Source of the DNA: Diplolepis rosae
Taxonomy: Eukaryota; Arthropoda; Insecta; Hymenoptera; Diplolepididae
Direction: 5' to 3'
Length of the DNA stretch: 64,000 bases
Assembly (NCBI GenBank): GCA_030998225.1
Contig: JAPYXD010000704.1
Coordinates: 3,348,001 to 3,412,000 of the forward strand
Shown: piece by piece, positions 1-12,800 of the stretch
How positions within the stretch are numbered: the stretch's first letter is position 1
Layout of the letters: each line of letters opens with the position of its first letter
Translations under genes and position numbers: made by a program
The notes under the pieces: generated by a model
Databases searched by the model: none
The model's input: the letters and a program-made list of their open reading frames with translations, nothing else
Told to the model about the DNA's origin: nothing

Positions 1-71
1 TCAATCGTTCTTGCCTTATATCTTCAATCGCATTAATAATATCCGTTTTGATATAAAGCTTTTTAATCTTT

Positions 72-1560
72 TTTACATTCTCATCATGGATGAGAAGGTA
101 TTGGCTTTATGTGAAAAATGACTTTCGAAATTTTCATCAAATCTTTACGTTTTGAGACCCCCTGAGTCAGAAAAAATGGTTTTTATGAAAGTGTCTGTCT
201 GTCTGTCTGTCTTTCTGTCCGTCTGTCTGTCTGTCTGTCTGTCTGTCTGTAGGTCGTGTGCGGCATAACTCTCGATAGAATTATCAGATTGAATTGAGCT
301 TCGGTACACTTTATCGGAGCCGAAAAAGTAAGGACAAGTTCGTTAACCAGCCACATCCAATCAAAATTGAGGGATTGAGCACTACTTTTGTGTTTTTGAA
401 AATAATTTTTTGAAAAAATCGAAAATTTCAATACTGGTTTTTGATAGTGCTCATAAATCTCTACAAATTATCCTGATAACATTTTTTGATTAAATCAAAA
501 TTAGAAATGTTACAGCATATTCAAATTCGAAAAAAGTCAATATCAAAATTCCATTTTCCAGTTAAATTATACGAAATACGAAAAAACGTTATGATACAAT
601 ATTATTAAATAAATAAAGACCTACAAATTTGAATTGTAACATTTTTTCATAAGATGCATATTTTTCTTTTTAATTAAAAAAAAATATATTGAAAATCCAA
701 AATTCAATTTTTTAACAATAATATTCGAAATACGAAAAAAACGTAAGAATACAAAGTTTGTCGTTTCAAAAAGATCTACAAATTTTGTCTCACACAGTTT
801 CTGATAAAACATATATTTTTCGTTTCAATTCCAAAAAATACGATTAAAATTAAAAAATTCCATTCTTTAGACAAAATATGTGAGATGCAAAGAAAACGTT
901 TAGATGGAAAATTGTTTGCCTAAATGAGGTCTACAAATTCTCATTAAGACATTTCGGGACAGGATTTAGATTTTATGTTTTGATTTTTAATATTAAAAAA
1001 ATTCGATTTTTTCACCAAAATATGTGAGATACGAAATAAGCGTTGTTCTGCAAAATCGTTTCCTTAAATAAAGTCTACGATTGTTTTCCCTTTTTGAGAG
1101 ATTTGGAAGAAAATAAATTATTTTAATCATGTAATTTATTAAAAAGTTACTGAAATGTATACAGAAAATCGAGCGCGAAGCGCGAGCGCCATGATGAGAA
1201 TGTGTTCCTTAAGGCTGATAGAGCCTTAAGTAAATTGAATTTCCTGTTTCACTTAAATTCAAAAAGAAATTGAGTGACTTTGAGAAAATGTGTAATTCAC
1301 ATTATCTGTAATATTATTATAAAATTGGTTTGAGCTTCAGTATCAAATTATAATAAATAAACTTGAATGTATGTGAAGAGCACATGAACGAGCGCGAAGC
1401 GCGAGGTCCAGAAAGAACGGAGCGCAAAGCGCGACGTTCAAAAATTCTGGAGCGCGCAGCGCGACGATCGAGCGTACGGAGCGCGACGATCAAATCGCGC
1501 GCTCAAACTTGCGAGCGAAGCGCGCCATGAGAATGTGCCCGCGAAGCGGGCAGATTTTTT
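72..1560 (-). repeat. Family A dispersed repeat, copy 1 (about 1.5 kb)
   Basis: This stretch is the reverse complement of 26145-27545 and of the two halves at 28785-29303 and 31679-32580. Shared landmarks are the outer end TTTTTACATTCTCATCATG, a (CTGT)n microsatellite, a phrase ending in a run of G at about 160, and several AT-rich blocks. The other end is rich in short palindromes of the type GAGCGCGAAGCGCGAG and closes with a CCCGCGAAGCGGG hairpin. I see no coding capacity; the small ORFs at 183-431, 621-812 and 1438-1647 are by-products of the repeat and recur in the other copies. The class is unknown; the hairpin ends resemble foldback or Helitron-like elements but no diagnostic termini were found. 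Confidence 0.85.
191..250. repeat. (CTGT)n microsatellite inside family A
   Basis: About 15 copies of a CTGT tetranucleotide with two interruptions. Shorter (ACAG)n arrays occur at the equivalent place in the other family A copies, near 27403 and 32437, so the array belongs to the element and varies in length between copies. Confidence 0.9.
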
Positions 1561-2099
1561 CTGATACTTTTTCCATGATCTATAATAAAGACACCAAATA
1601 AATAAAACCCAGAAAATACATCTGTTAAAATGAAAATACTTTCTCAAAATATCAGGTTTTCAGCAAATCCATAGTTCAAACATTATTTCTTTAAAAAATT
1701 ATTCATTATTAATCATAGTTTATCATTATTATTGAAAATTATTATTCAAAAAGATCAAAAAGTGGGGAAATTTCACTCTGAAATCCATATTTTCATTGCC
1801 CCCAATGTAAAATCAACAAGAAAATAAACGTCAAATGTCAATTGAGGTTAGATTTCATATTTGACTAATTAAAATATGTTTAGAGTAATTTGCCTAATAT
1901 TTTATTAGATAGATATCTTCTATGAATTGAAAACAATCAAATACTCACCACATTTCTTGAAAACACAAAAGCAGTGCAATTTATCGCCGGACACGCGTTC
2001 GGTTATTAGGCAAAACGAATATTCATTGACCTAATATCCGGATTTAAAATATTTAATTGAAGGAAAATGATTTTTAATTTTGAAAAATATTATGATTTA
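1561..2099. other. Stretch with no recognised gene
   Basis: AT-rich sequence between family A and the next transposon. A GTGAGT-type donor can be read on the minus strand near 1945, after a short cysteine-bearing open stretch, but no start codon or second exon was found, so no gene is called. Confidence 0.5.
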
Positions 2100-2101
2100 T
2101 A

Positions 2102-2858
2102 AAGGGTTTCCCAATAGGGGTGATATGATTTTGAATGTCCCTATCGGGCTCATTTGAACTGAAATTTTTGACGTCTGCTGTCAGTTGTGATCAGTAAGGT
2201 TTGCCATTTAATCATGAGTAGTTTCACGCTTCCACAACGTTTGGAAATTGTCCAATTATTTTATCAAAATTCGAGAAGTTTTGTCGGTGTTCAAAGAGCA
2301 TATCGTGCAAAATATGGTCGTCATTCTGCTCCATCCGCGCTCTCAATTCGTCGAATAATCGATAAGCTGGAGAGTGAATTTACTCTATTGGATACTAAGT
2401 CTAAAAATCGTATGCGTACCGCACGTTCTACACAGAATATAGCCGCCGTACAGGCCAGTATCGAGGAAAACCGTGAATTGTCCGTGCCACGCCGATCTCA
2501 GGAATTGGGCCTGTCCAGGATGACTACCTGGCGTATTTTGCGATTGGATCTTGGCCTGCATCCCTATAAGATGATTCTGGCCCAAGAACTGAAGCCTAAT
2601 GACCATCGTTTGCGTCGGGAGTTCGCGGATTGGGCTCTGGAATCAATTGAAAATGATCCCAATTTTCATCAAAAAATCATCTTTTCTGATGAGGCGCATT
2701 TTCGGCTCAAGTCTCGGGGGACATTTGGCCGATATATTGTTTAAATCATAAATGGCATAGAATATCCAATATAATAAAAAAGATTTCGATCAATTCCGAA
2801 TGAATATTCAGTGTTTTTTTTCAATTTCAAAACATATCACCCTTATTGGGAAACCCTT
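2102..2858 (+). mobile_element. Internally deleted Tc1/mariner-type element
   Basis: The ends are inverted repeats (AAGGGTTTCCCAATA at the left, its complement with few changes at the right) flanked by TA on both sides, the target duplication expected for the Tc1/mariner superfamily. The element is 757 bp. It holds only the N-terminal part of a transposase, so it cannot move by itself. The termini start like those of the elements at 15707-19007 and 45292-46444, and the transposases are related but clearly diverged. Confidence 0.88.
2214..2744 (+). pseudogene. Truncated Tc1/mariner-type transposase
   Basis: The ORF begins with MSSFTLPQRLEIVQLFY and encodes a DNA-binding helix-turn-helix region (about residues 1-110) followed by the first part of a DDE/D catalytic domain up to the FSDEAHF motif with the first catalytic Asp. 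The rest of the catalytic domain (second Asp in QQDG, third Asp in the [11 protein letters not shown] type motif of the relatives) is missing and the reading frame ends in unrelated residues. I chose the ATG at 2214 rather than the one at 2187 because similarity to the relative at 18680-18895 begins there. The family normally runs to about 350 residues; this one has 176. Confidence 0.85.
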
Positions 2859-2877
2859 TATAAAGCATTTGACTTTA

Positions 2878-3070
2878 CACGGAGAAAAATGGACATCAGA
2901 GAAATATGGGTGATTACTGGAAAATAGGAAAAATTATTAGATGACAGAAGAGAGTGTTACACTGTTTGGGAATCAGTCTTGTGCTGTCAAATACTCTCTT
3001 CTCTTTTATAGTAATCATTCTTAATTCTCAGTAATCGTTCGTATTCTCCTGATCTCCATTTTTCTCCGTG
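2878..3070. mobile_element. MITE family C, copy 1
   Basis: A 193 bp non-coding element with terminal inverted repeats CACGGAGAAAAATGG and its complement, flanked by TA on both sides. Nearly the same element occurs in reverse orientation at 18177-18369. No coding capacity. Confidence 0.88.
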
Positions 3071-3895
3071 TAGTGTAACACGTATTAAAATGACAAATGG
3101 AGGTAAATGTAAATGTTATTTGCTTGACAAAGACAACACGTCTTTTGAAAGTGTACGTATCGAGATTTGTATACGGTACACCAAAATAGCGATAAGTGAT
3201 TATAAATCTCTAATTATTAGAAAAATTCATGGCTCTGTCCGGCTATTGGGTACTGTCTGGCTATTGGTGCTTTTACCTTGCTGTTTTATGATGAAGACAA
3301 ATGCCGAAGAAATTCACATCAAATATAAATTTATTTAATCAATGTGTACATTCGATTTTGTAGTAAAGATTTGACACAGCCTATGGAAAAGAATAGACTA
3401 TTTTATTTATGTGCATTATTACCCGCAGAGATTGTGTTGCAAAAATTCCCCAACGCTGTATTGGTTAAAACCATTAATATAGTAAGTTTAATTCATACTG
3501 TCCTGGCACAAAATTTATACACCTTGAGCAAAAATGATTAAACAGAATTTTTTATTGGCTTAAATTTTTTCACATTGAGTGTACAATTTTCACCAGTACG
3601 AACTTTCATTAGAAGAATCTGACTACGAGAAATGTGTAATCTATAATTTAAAACATTCTCGAATTAGATAGTTGAGTTCGAAATTTTTACCAATATTCTA
3701 CTCTTTTTTTACATTTTTCATAACATAATATTGCATAATTATCTTTGAAACGTTTAGATTTTTAATGATTTGGAAACAAAGGAATTTAGTTAAAAGAAAC
3801 GAAAGTCGAATGTTTAATAGACTTTCTGGCACGTTATGTCAATTTATGTCCATTTAAAAGTGATTTGATTTGATATAAATAATTAATCAATTAGG
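3071..3895. other. Upstream region of the Rpn1-like gene
   Basis: Holds two small + strand ORFs (3090-3338 and 3344-3541). The second ends at a possible GTAAGT donor but resembles nothing I recognise. This stretch should contain the promoter of the downstream gene; I see no TATA box or other motif that I would call. Confidence 0.4.
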
Positions 3896-6800
3896 ATGAC
3901 TGGTAATTTGGGTAAAGTGAAGCCGGAACCGAATATTCATGTTGTAAGTAATTCAGTTTAATTTATCTTTTGATGATACTTTTCGTTGACAATGTTGCCA
4001 TTGAATAGATCAGGAAAATTTTATGCTGTAAAAAATTATAAATATTAATTTTACTAAGAAGTAACAATAAGTCTTCGATATATAATGGAATTATTTGTAA
4101 ATGATTATATTATACTCCATACTATTTATTTATTTCCATTGTACATAATAGGATGAAGATGATAAAAGTTTAGAAGAGGAACTTCTGCAATTAGTGGATG
4201 ATTTGATAGTAAGTCAGTTCTACAATTAATATTATTAATAATCCACTTTTTAATAATCCATTAAACTGAATTCAACACGAAAATCTGAATTATTTATGTT
4301 ACTGTGAGAACTCCGTATTCAAATTTCCATTTGCAATTGAAAAAAAACCAAACTGATAATTTGAATTATAATTGTCACACATGTTAAATATTTCCATGGG
4401 GAAATTTAGTTCGAGGAAATATAAAGTAAATTTGTTTTCTAAAACATTGGGATGGTTAATTTTGCGACATGATACATAACTAGATAATTAACTATTGAAA
4501 ATAATTTCAATCAAACTCAACTAATTAATTTGAAAATTAATAAACATACAGAGAAAAAATTGATTCAAAATGCATAAAATTTTTTTGTAATTTTACATTC
4601 ATAGAATAAGAAAGAAGAAGAAATATTGCCCTTATTAGTACAATTAAAAAATTTGATACATAATTCTACCACGTCAATGACATCTGTGCCAAAACCTTTA
4701 AAATACTTAAGAAGCTCTTATGAAGTCTTGAAAACTTCTTACAAGAGGATTAAACGGAAAGAAGTTAGGACTCTTTTTGCTGATATTCTTAGTATCTTAG
4801 CATTAGCAGGAGCCACTCCTAATTCAAAAGAATGCCTCAATTACTGCCTCCAAGGTAGTATAGCAGATCCTGGAGACTGGGGTCATGAATATGTTCGAAG
4901 ACTCGAAATGGAAATTACTGAAGAATGGACAGATATGCCAATGGCTTATGAAGAAGAAATAAAGTTCGTTAAATTTGATTCCCAACACTTAATTTATTAA
5001 TTAATCAACACGCTACATAACACATAGATCATGTGATTACTAATTACTAATTAAACATGCTATCGGATACTATCAACATCCTTATTCCTATTCTACACTG
5101 AGAAATTTGTTTTGGAGAAACTCCTACAGATTATAAAAATTTTGGGTTATCAAGCAAATCGAGATGAGTTTTCACATAGCTATAAATCTTCTATAAATCT
5201 TTCTATAAATCTTTCTATAAATCTTTCCTATGGCTATGTAAAAACTCATCTCGATTTGCTTGATAACCCAAAATTTCTATAATCTATAGGAGTTTCTCCA
5301 AAAAATTTTTCTCAGTGTATGTATAAGATATTCTAAGGGTTACTACTATATGTATTGCACCAAATACAATGCTGAAGGTTAACCGTATACGAATATTGTA
5401 AGGATTAACATCTGTATTGCAACCCACTACAGTACAAATGGTAACCTGTGCAATATTTTATTCTTGAAATAAAAATGTTAAGCATTTTAATAGTAACCGA
5501 TAGCATATCTTTCTCTCCGTGTGGTTAAACTAAAATAATTTAATTTTATGTAATTTTTAATATGTGTTGCGTTTATAGTTTTCATAAATAATTATTGAAT
5601 TTTAATTCATAAATAGAAGAAAATTGATGCCATTAATAACAAAAATAATAAAATTTGATATGAAATATAATGCGGAAATACAAGCGTGCGATCTTAGCTT
5701 AGAGATAGATCAGCTTGATTTACTGAATGAACATTTGGATTCGAATAATTATTCAAGGGTTTGCAACTATCTTTTATGCTGTGCTGCCTATAGGTAAGGA
5801 AAATGAAGTTTTACTCAATTAACATTTCATTCAAGTTGTAAATTTTAGCTGTAATCAATCGGAGTTGCTTATGATATTTGAGAAAAACTGTATATCAGAA
5901 TATTTCTGAATCATTCAAGTAATATAATAATATGTTACAGTGAAGAAATTGAGCGTCGACAAATTCTTCAAACTGTGGCTAATAATTATCTGAAATTTGG
6001 TGATTACTGCAAAGCAACTTTGGTTGCTACGCAACTTCAGGATTACGATTTAGTTTCTACGTGTTTTACTAGCTGCTCAGACTCTTTAATGAGGAAGCAG
6101 TTGGCATTTTTATTAGCTAGACAACAGGTATATGTCAATAATAATGAGAATGTTTAGTAATTTTCAATCATTTAAATTAAATAAAAAGTCTTTTGGTATT
6201 CAGAGTAACCATCATAAAAATAAATAGGTTGCAAAAGTAATAAATTTCGTTCAACAGAGAAAAAGTAATTTCCAAACTTTTCCAAGCGAAATAAATTTTC
6301 ATGATTGAATTGTTACTAAATTTAACAATTCTAGATATTAAATATTTTTATAAACAAAAGTAGTTAATTTAATTCTCTACGTCACCTATCAATTTCAATC
6401 TATTTCACACTTTTATTTGAAAAATATGACATAAACTTCAGATACGTCACTGAAAAAGCTCATGTATGTATCTTAAATTTAAGATACTTTATTCTTCATT
6501 TCACTTTCAATTACAGTATATTTGAAATTGAGATGTTTGTGTATCTTAAAAGTGTATTGAAGCTAAGAACATTTTAAACAGTATATGCTTTTTACATTCT
6601 CATCACATATAAGAAGGTATTAGATTTGTGTAAAATTGAATCCACTTTTTTTAACGGATGTTTTGGTACACTTTATCAGGGCCAGAAAAAAAAGACAGAC
6701 TGGTTAACCAGCCATATCTGACCAACATTTCAAAAATTAAAGTATTTTTCTTATGTTTGGAAAATACTTTAATTTTAATATTAATTACTGGTTGTACTTA

Positions 6801-9800
6801 GAAAGCTCTACAAATTGTCCCAATTAAAATTTTCAACCAAACCAAAATTTATTATAAAAGTTACGGTATTTTGAAACTTGAAAAAAATCAATAATTAAAT
6901 TCCATTTTCCAGTCAAACCATGCGAGACACGATAAAACGTTATGATGCAGAATCAATTACTCGAGATAGATCTACAAATTTCAAATGAAACATTTCATTA
7001 TAAGATGTATATTTTTTGTTTTAATTTCAGAAAATACTATTGAAAATCGAAAATTCAATTTTTTATCCAAAATATGCAAGATAAAAAACATTAAAATAGA
7101 AAATTGTTCGCTTGAATAAGGTCTAAAAATTTTCTATTGTCATATTTTTTGATAAGATGTAGATTTTTTGTTTTAATAAGAAAAAAATAATATTGAAAAT
7201 GAAAAATCCTATTTTTCAACTGAACTATGCAAGATGCGAAAAAACGTCATGATATAAAAGGTGTTTTTTAAAAGAGGTACATAAATATTTATCTACGCAT
7301 TTTTTGATCAAATGTATATTTTTCGTTTAATTAAAAAACAAAACATTGAAAATGAGAAATCCTATTTTTCAGCTAAACTATGCGAGTACGAAAAAATGTT
7401 AGAATACGTCATTGTTTGCTCGAAAGAGGTCTATAAATTTTTCATCTACGCGTTTTTTACATTTAATCATTTTAAATCAGATTCATGTAGGTACTGAGCT
7501 AATTTATTTTCTTTTAAATTCCAAGTTCTATTTCCTTTGATAAAATTGAACTCATATCTACAATATTATAAAATTTACCTGAGGCCATGTCCCAGGTGGG
7601 CCACGTGACCAAGTCAGTCCTCGGATCGATATTTTTTTTGTCCACATTTGAAATTAAAAGTTAAAAGAAAGCGTCAAAAAGTTATTGAAAATTTTTTTTT
7701 TACATTTATAAATATATAGGACCAGATGAACCTTCTTTATTGTCTTTTATTCAATTTCCCCAAGTTTCAAATTGATATCTCATTTTGGGTGGCAATGTGA
7801 TGAATGAATTTGAATGAAAAAATTATATGTATAAAAGCAATTCAGTTATAAGGTTTTAATTTTACAAAATACTTCTAATTTGTATTGAATCTAAGACATT
7901 CAAATTAATTTCTCCTATTATGATATTTTCCGCCGTCTGTCGAGAAAGTTTCTGCTATCTTCCTTTATTAAAATCAAAAACTGTTCTACTTTTCAAGGAC
8001 AAGCCTATGAGGAAGGAATATAAGGGTGAGGATGCCAAGGATATCGAGATGATCATGAGCAATAGTCATGTGAATGAACATTTCCAAATGCTAGCTCGAG
8101 AATTAGATATTTTAGAGCCAAAGCTTCCTGAAGAAATCTATAAATCGTGGTTGGAACAAACTAGAATTTTCAGACACACTGAACATGATTCTGCAAGAGC
8201 AAATTTGGCAGCGAGTTTTTCTTCAGGATTTGTTCATGCTGGATTCGGAGTCGATAGATTAATGTCAAATACAGAAGAGTCGTGGGTGTATAAAAATAAG
8301 GTATTTTACTTATCCAACTAGTCCATACAATTTTTAATACTTAAAATAAATGGAAAAAATTAATTGGAATATTTCTCTCCTCTACTTACTAAGGAGTAAG
8401 CAAAAGTTCGTAAACCAGCTACATCCGAGTAAAACTGTAAAAATAAGAGCATTTTGTGTGTTTTAAAAAAAATCATAATTTGCAATATTGGTTTCTGAAA
8501 GTGCTAATAATTTCTACCAATTATAAACATAAAATTTTCCGATTAAAACAAAATTATAAAAGTCACAATATGTTAAAAACTTGAAAAAACTCAATATCAA
8601 AACTCCACTTTCCAGTTCAACTGAGAATGCAAAATTGTTCGCTTCAATAAGGTCTACAAATTTTGTCTGACATATTTTCTGATAAAATGTACATTTTTCA
8701 TTTCAATTACAAAAAATAAATCGGCAATTCATCGCTTCGGCATCGTCTACTCTTGCGCCTTGTGCTGGCCTCACATTCATGTGGGAATCACCTACATTGC
8801 GTCCTTGCAACACAATATACTATAGCCAAATAAGGTATATACATTCTCATTAGGACATTTTTTGACGAGATGTATATTTTATGTTTTGATTTTAAAAACA
8901 CCATTGAAAATCAAGAATTCCATTTTTTAACCGAAATATGTGAGATACGAAATAAGCGTTAAAATAAAAAATTGTTTGCTTAAATAAAGTCTATGATTTT
9001 TTTATCTTTTTTGAGATACCTAGAAGAAAATAATAGTATATTATGTGCCTAGGCGCATAATGAGAGTTATTACGCGACGAGCGACAATGCTCGCAGGAGG
9101 TCGAAGCCGAGGCGCGATCAATCCTGCGAGCATTTTAAGCAACTCTCGTAATTACCCGAATTGTGTGCATTGGCACATATTCTATTTTATGTGACTTCGG
9201 TGCGTATACGAGTTTTTATGCCTACACCCGAATCTAATCTAGTATTCATCATGATTCTCGTCCATTGCACTAGATATTTCTTCTTCTTCGTACACCATTG
9301 GCACCGTACTGACAAAGCCTTGTACATTTGAACTGCGCATGCGTCTATTACAATACGCTGCTATTACACAAGATCGAGAAAATCGAAATGGCCGGAAGTA
9401 TTCGCAAAATGTCAAGTGAGATGGGCGATAATCATGACAATTTCGACCTTTTCAGATTGGATTCGAGTGTACGCATAAAAACTCGTATATGCGCCGAAGT
9501 CACATTAAATAGAATATGTGCCAATGTGCTCGCAGGACTGATCGCGCCTCGGCTTTGTCTTGGCTTTGCCACAGCTACCCTTCGGCTACGCCTCGACTAC
9601 GCCTCACCTACCATAAGCCTCGACTATGCCTTGGTTTCGACCTCCTGCGAGCATTGTCGCTCGTCGCGTAATAACCCTCATTATGCGCCTAGGCACATAA
9701 TATACTATTAACTATTAGGTATACAACTTTGCTCCTGCAGTTTTTAAAATAGATGGCTGCAGCGTTAAGTGCTGCTTGAAATAGGCAGATCAAAAATGTT

Positions 9801-12800
9801 ACACGATAAGCTTGGACATCTGTCAACATAACGACAGCACCACATTAGTGAATTTGTGTTTACATCATAAATTTATTCTCGATCGAAGATGTCAGTTTTT
9901 GAGCCAAATTCTCGTCATTTGTGGGAAGCTTCGATTTTCTGCTTTCATTTGAAGAAAACTGCGTCTGAGGCTCATCGAATGCTCTCAAGTACTTACGGTG
10001 AGGCTGCTCTTAGTAAAAACACGAGTTGTGAGTGGTTTAAATGCTTCAAGAGCGGTGATTTTGATGTCGAGAACCGGCATGGCGGTGGAAAAGAGAAAAT
10101 TTTTGAAGATTCCAAATTGGAGGCATTACTTGCTGAAGACTTGTGCCAAACAGATGAAGAATTGGCAGAATCATTGGGAGTGACTCAACAAGCCATTTCG
10201 AAACGCCTCAAAGCGATGGGAATGATTCAGAAGTAAGGAAAATGGGTTCCGTATAAGTTGAAGCCGAGAGATGTTGAACGGCGTTTCTTTGCTTGTGAAC
10301 AGCTGCTTCAACGACAGAATTGGAAGGGTTTTTTACATCGCCCGGATATTCCTCCACGTTGACAGCCAGATCAAATATCCACGGTGCCAAGGTTATGCTC
10401 TGCATTTGATGGGACCAGCTCGGTGTGGTGTATTATGAGCATACGGCCTGGCTCATCAGCATTTCCACTCTTATGAAGAAGTCAAAAAATGGATCGATTT
10501 GTGGATCGCCTCAAAAAACGCATCGTTTTTTCGATATGGTATCCGACGATTGTCAGAAAGATGGAAAAAAGTAGTGGCAAGCGACAGACAGTACTTTGAA
10601 TCATAAATAAGTGATCACTTTTTTTTTAAAAAAGCCTCAGATTTTGGGAAAAAACAGCGAAAGCAAAGTTGTACACCTAATATATAATTTATAAGAAAGT
10701 TACAGAAATGTATATAGAAAGTCGAGCGTGTAAAATGTGTAAAAATACAATTATATTCGTCGCATACATTCAAGTTTATTAAACACATATTTTAAATACA
10801 AGGAATGAACTTTAATCAATGATATATTTTTCATTTTGTTCAATGACCTTTTGACATCATTCTGGGAACTTGATGATTCCACGTTCATAAAACTTCTGGT
10901 CTTTATCGGCAAAAACTGAATCAAGTACATACATATCCCATTTGTACTCCACCCACGAAATTTGTTTGCTTCACAGATATAAATGTATCAGCGGTGTATC
11001 AGGAAAACATCGCGTTCTTAAAAACATATAAGCCTCAATATTATTTTTTAATATTGCAATTTGACCCAAAGAAAGTGTTGGAAGATAAATTAAAGAAGAA
11101 ATCGTTCTCAGGTGCAGCATCATTTCCCAAACGGGATCATTAAAATCCTTCACGACATCTGCAACTTTTGCAGGAAATATGAGCACCAATTTTCTCATCT
11201 GACTGGCTGTACCTACCAATTTACTCGTTTTCATTTGTCTTATCTTTACTTGCGGGATGTACAGAGCAACTTTATTAAGTAATTGAATGTTGTTCAGGCG
11301 AAAATTCAATAGTTCTTCTTTAAACCATCCCTATTGAACAAAATACAGAATACAAAATGTATTTCGAAATTTGGAGCAACTTGTTTCCCTTTGCAAGCGT
11401 CCCATCTACGACGTCAAAAAGTCCTTTGGAATCTGCAGTTGGTGGAGGATTTACGCAGTACTCTTGAATATGTTCATTACGTAGCATCAACGATAAAATG
11501 TCCAAAATAGGAAGGTATCTATAATGAAACCCGGACTCCACATCATTTTCATTTATCAGTGAAATTTGTCTTGGAAGAACCAGATGCAAATTCTTGTGAT
11601 AATATTCAAAGCTTTGATATGTATTTTTCAAATAACCAGTTTTTTCGTCAATGACATTTTTAATATCCTTTAAAACTTTATCTTTTCACTTCCAACAAAG
11701 ATGTGGATGTACAATTATATTATGAATTAAACTATTAAATTTGATTAAATCAATAAATTACAAGTTAGTGATAAACATAATTTTTTCAAATTTTTTCTAA
11801 ATCATTTCAGTCGATTATGTCGACCATTAGAAGAGTGTATCACTTACCATGATAACGGGACTCTACTATATCGACCTTATCAACCTGTGATTTAGAGTTA
11901 ACTTTACGACATTTAAGACTACACGAATAGAAATTTGATGGTTAAAAATACCATTTTTGACAGTAAACCAGAACCATTAGAAATTTCTGCCAGTTAATCC
12001 CAAAAATATGTTACTTAATATAACACGTTTCGGGAAATATCATTAAGAATGACGGTAAAAATTGAAAATTTATATGCCAACTTTTTTTAGACAAAATATG
12101 TCGTTAAAGATGTGTATGCATATCTTTCGCGTTTACATTATAAGACATTCCATAGGTAGAAATATTATTTTCATGTATTTACGGAATATTATAATCGTAA
12201 CGTTAGAAAAAGCTCCCATCAGAGTTCAAACGTTGGAATCGTGGATGGTACTTTTTCTCCTCTTTAAAAACACGTCGGCCAATCAGCGAATAGAAGACTT
12301 CTAATACAAGTTCCAAAATTTTAAACCGCAATTGGGAGAGTAGCCTAGTGCGTTAATTGTAGGACATAAAATTATATGAATGCTGCTATTATGCCTAATT
12401 ATTAGACTCAAATTTCAGACAGACAGTGAGTAATGATTGACATAATAAACTTTACCATTATGATGGAACTTTTTCACAACTTTTTCCAATAGTTCTGGTT
12501 CACTCTCTAAAATAATACTTCTTCTCACGAAACTTAATACATTTAGCCATCAAATTTTTTTTCCGTGTAGAGGGAATTTTCAGTATATTTGAAAAAAATT
12601 TCTGTGAAAAAAAGAACACTTGTTCCTTTTTTCACAGAAAAGTTTTTAAAATAATTTTTTCAATTTATTAGGACCATGGTATGTTGTCAGCAACAGCTTC
12701 TTTGGGTCTTATTCACTTATGGGACGTCGATGGAGGACTCGTACCCATCGACAAGTTAATTTGTAACTAATTACTAACAAATATACTATTGTGATGAAAA

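Noticed and set aside
183..431. 82-codon minus ORF ending in a run of TDRQ repeats
   Set aside because: It is translation of the CTGT microsatellite and recurs as a by-product in all family A copies.
9328..9711. 127-codon + strand ORF
   Set aside because: Lies within the foldback element and reads through one of its inverted arms; no motif.
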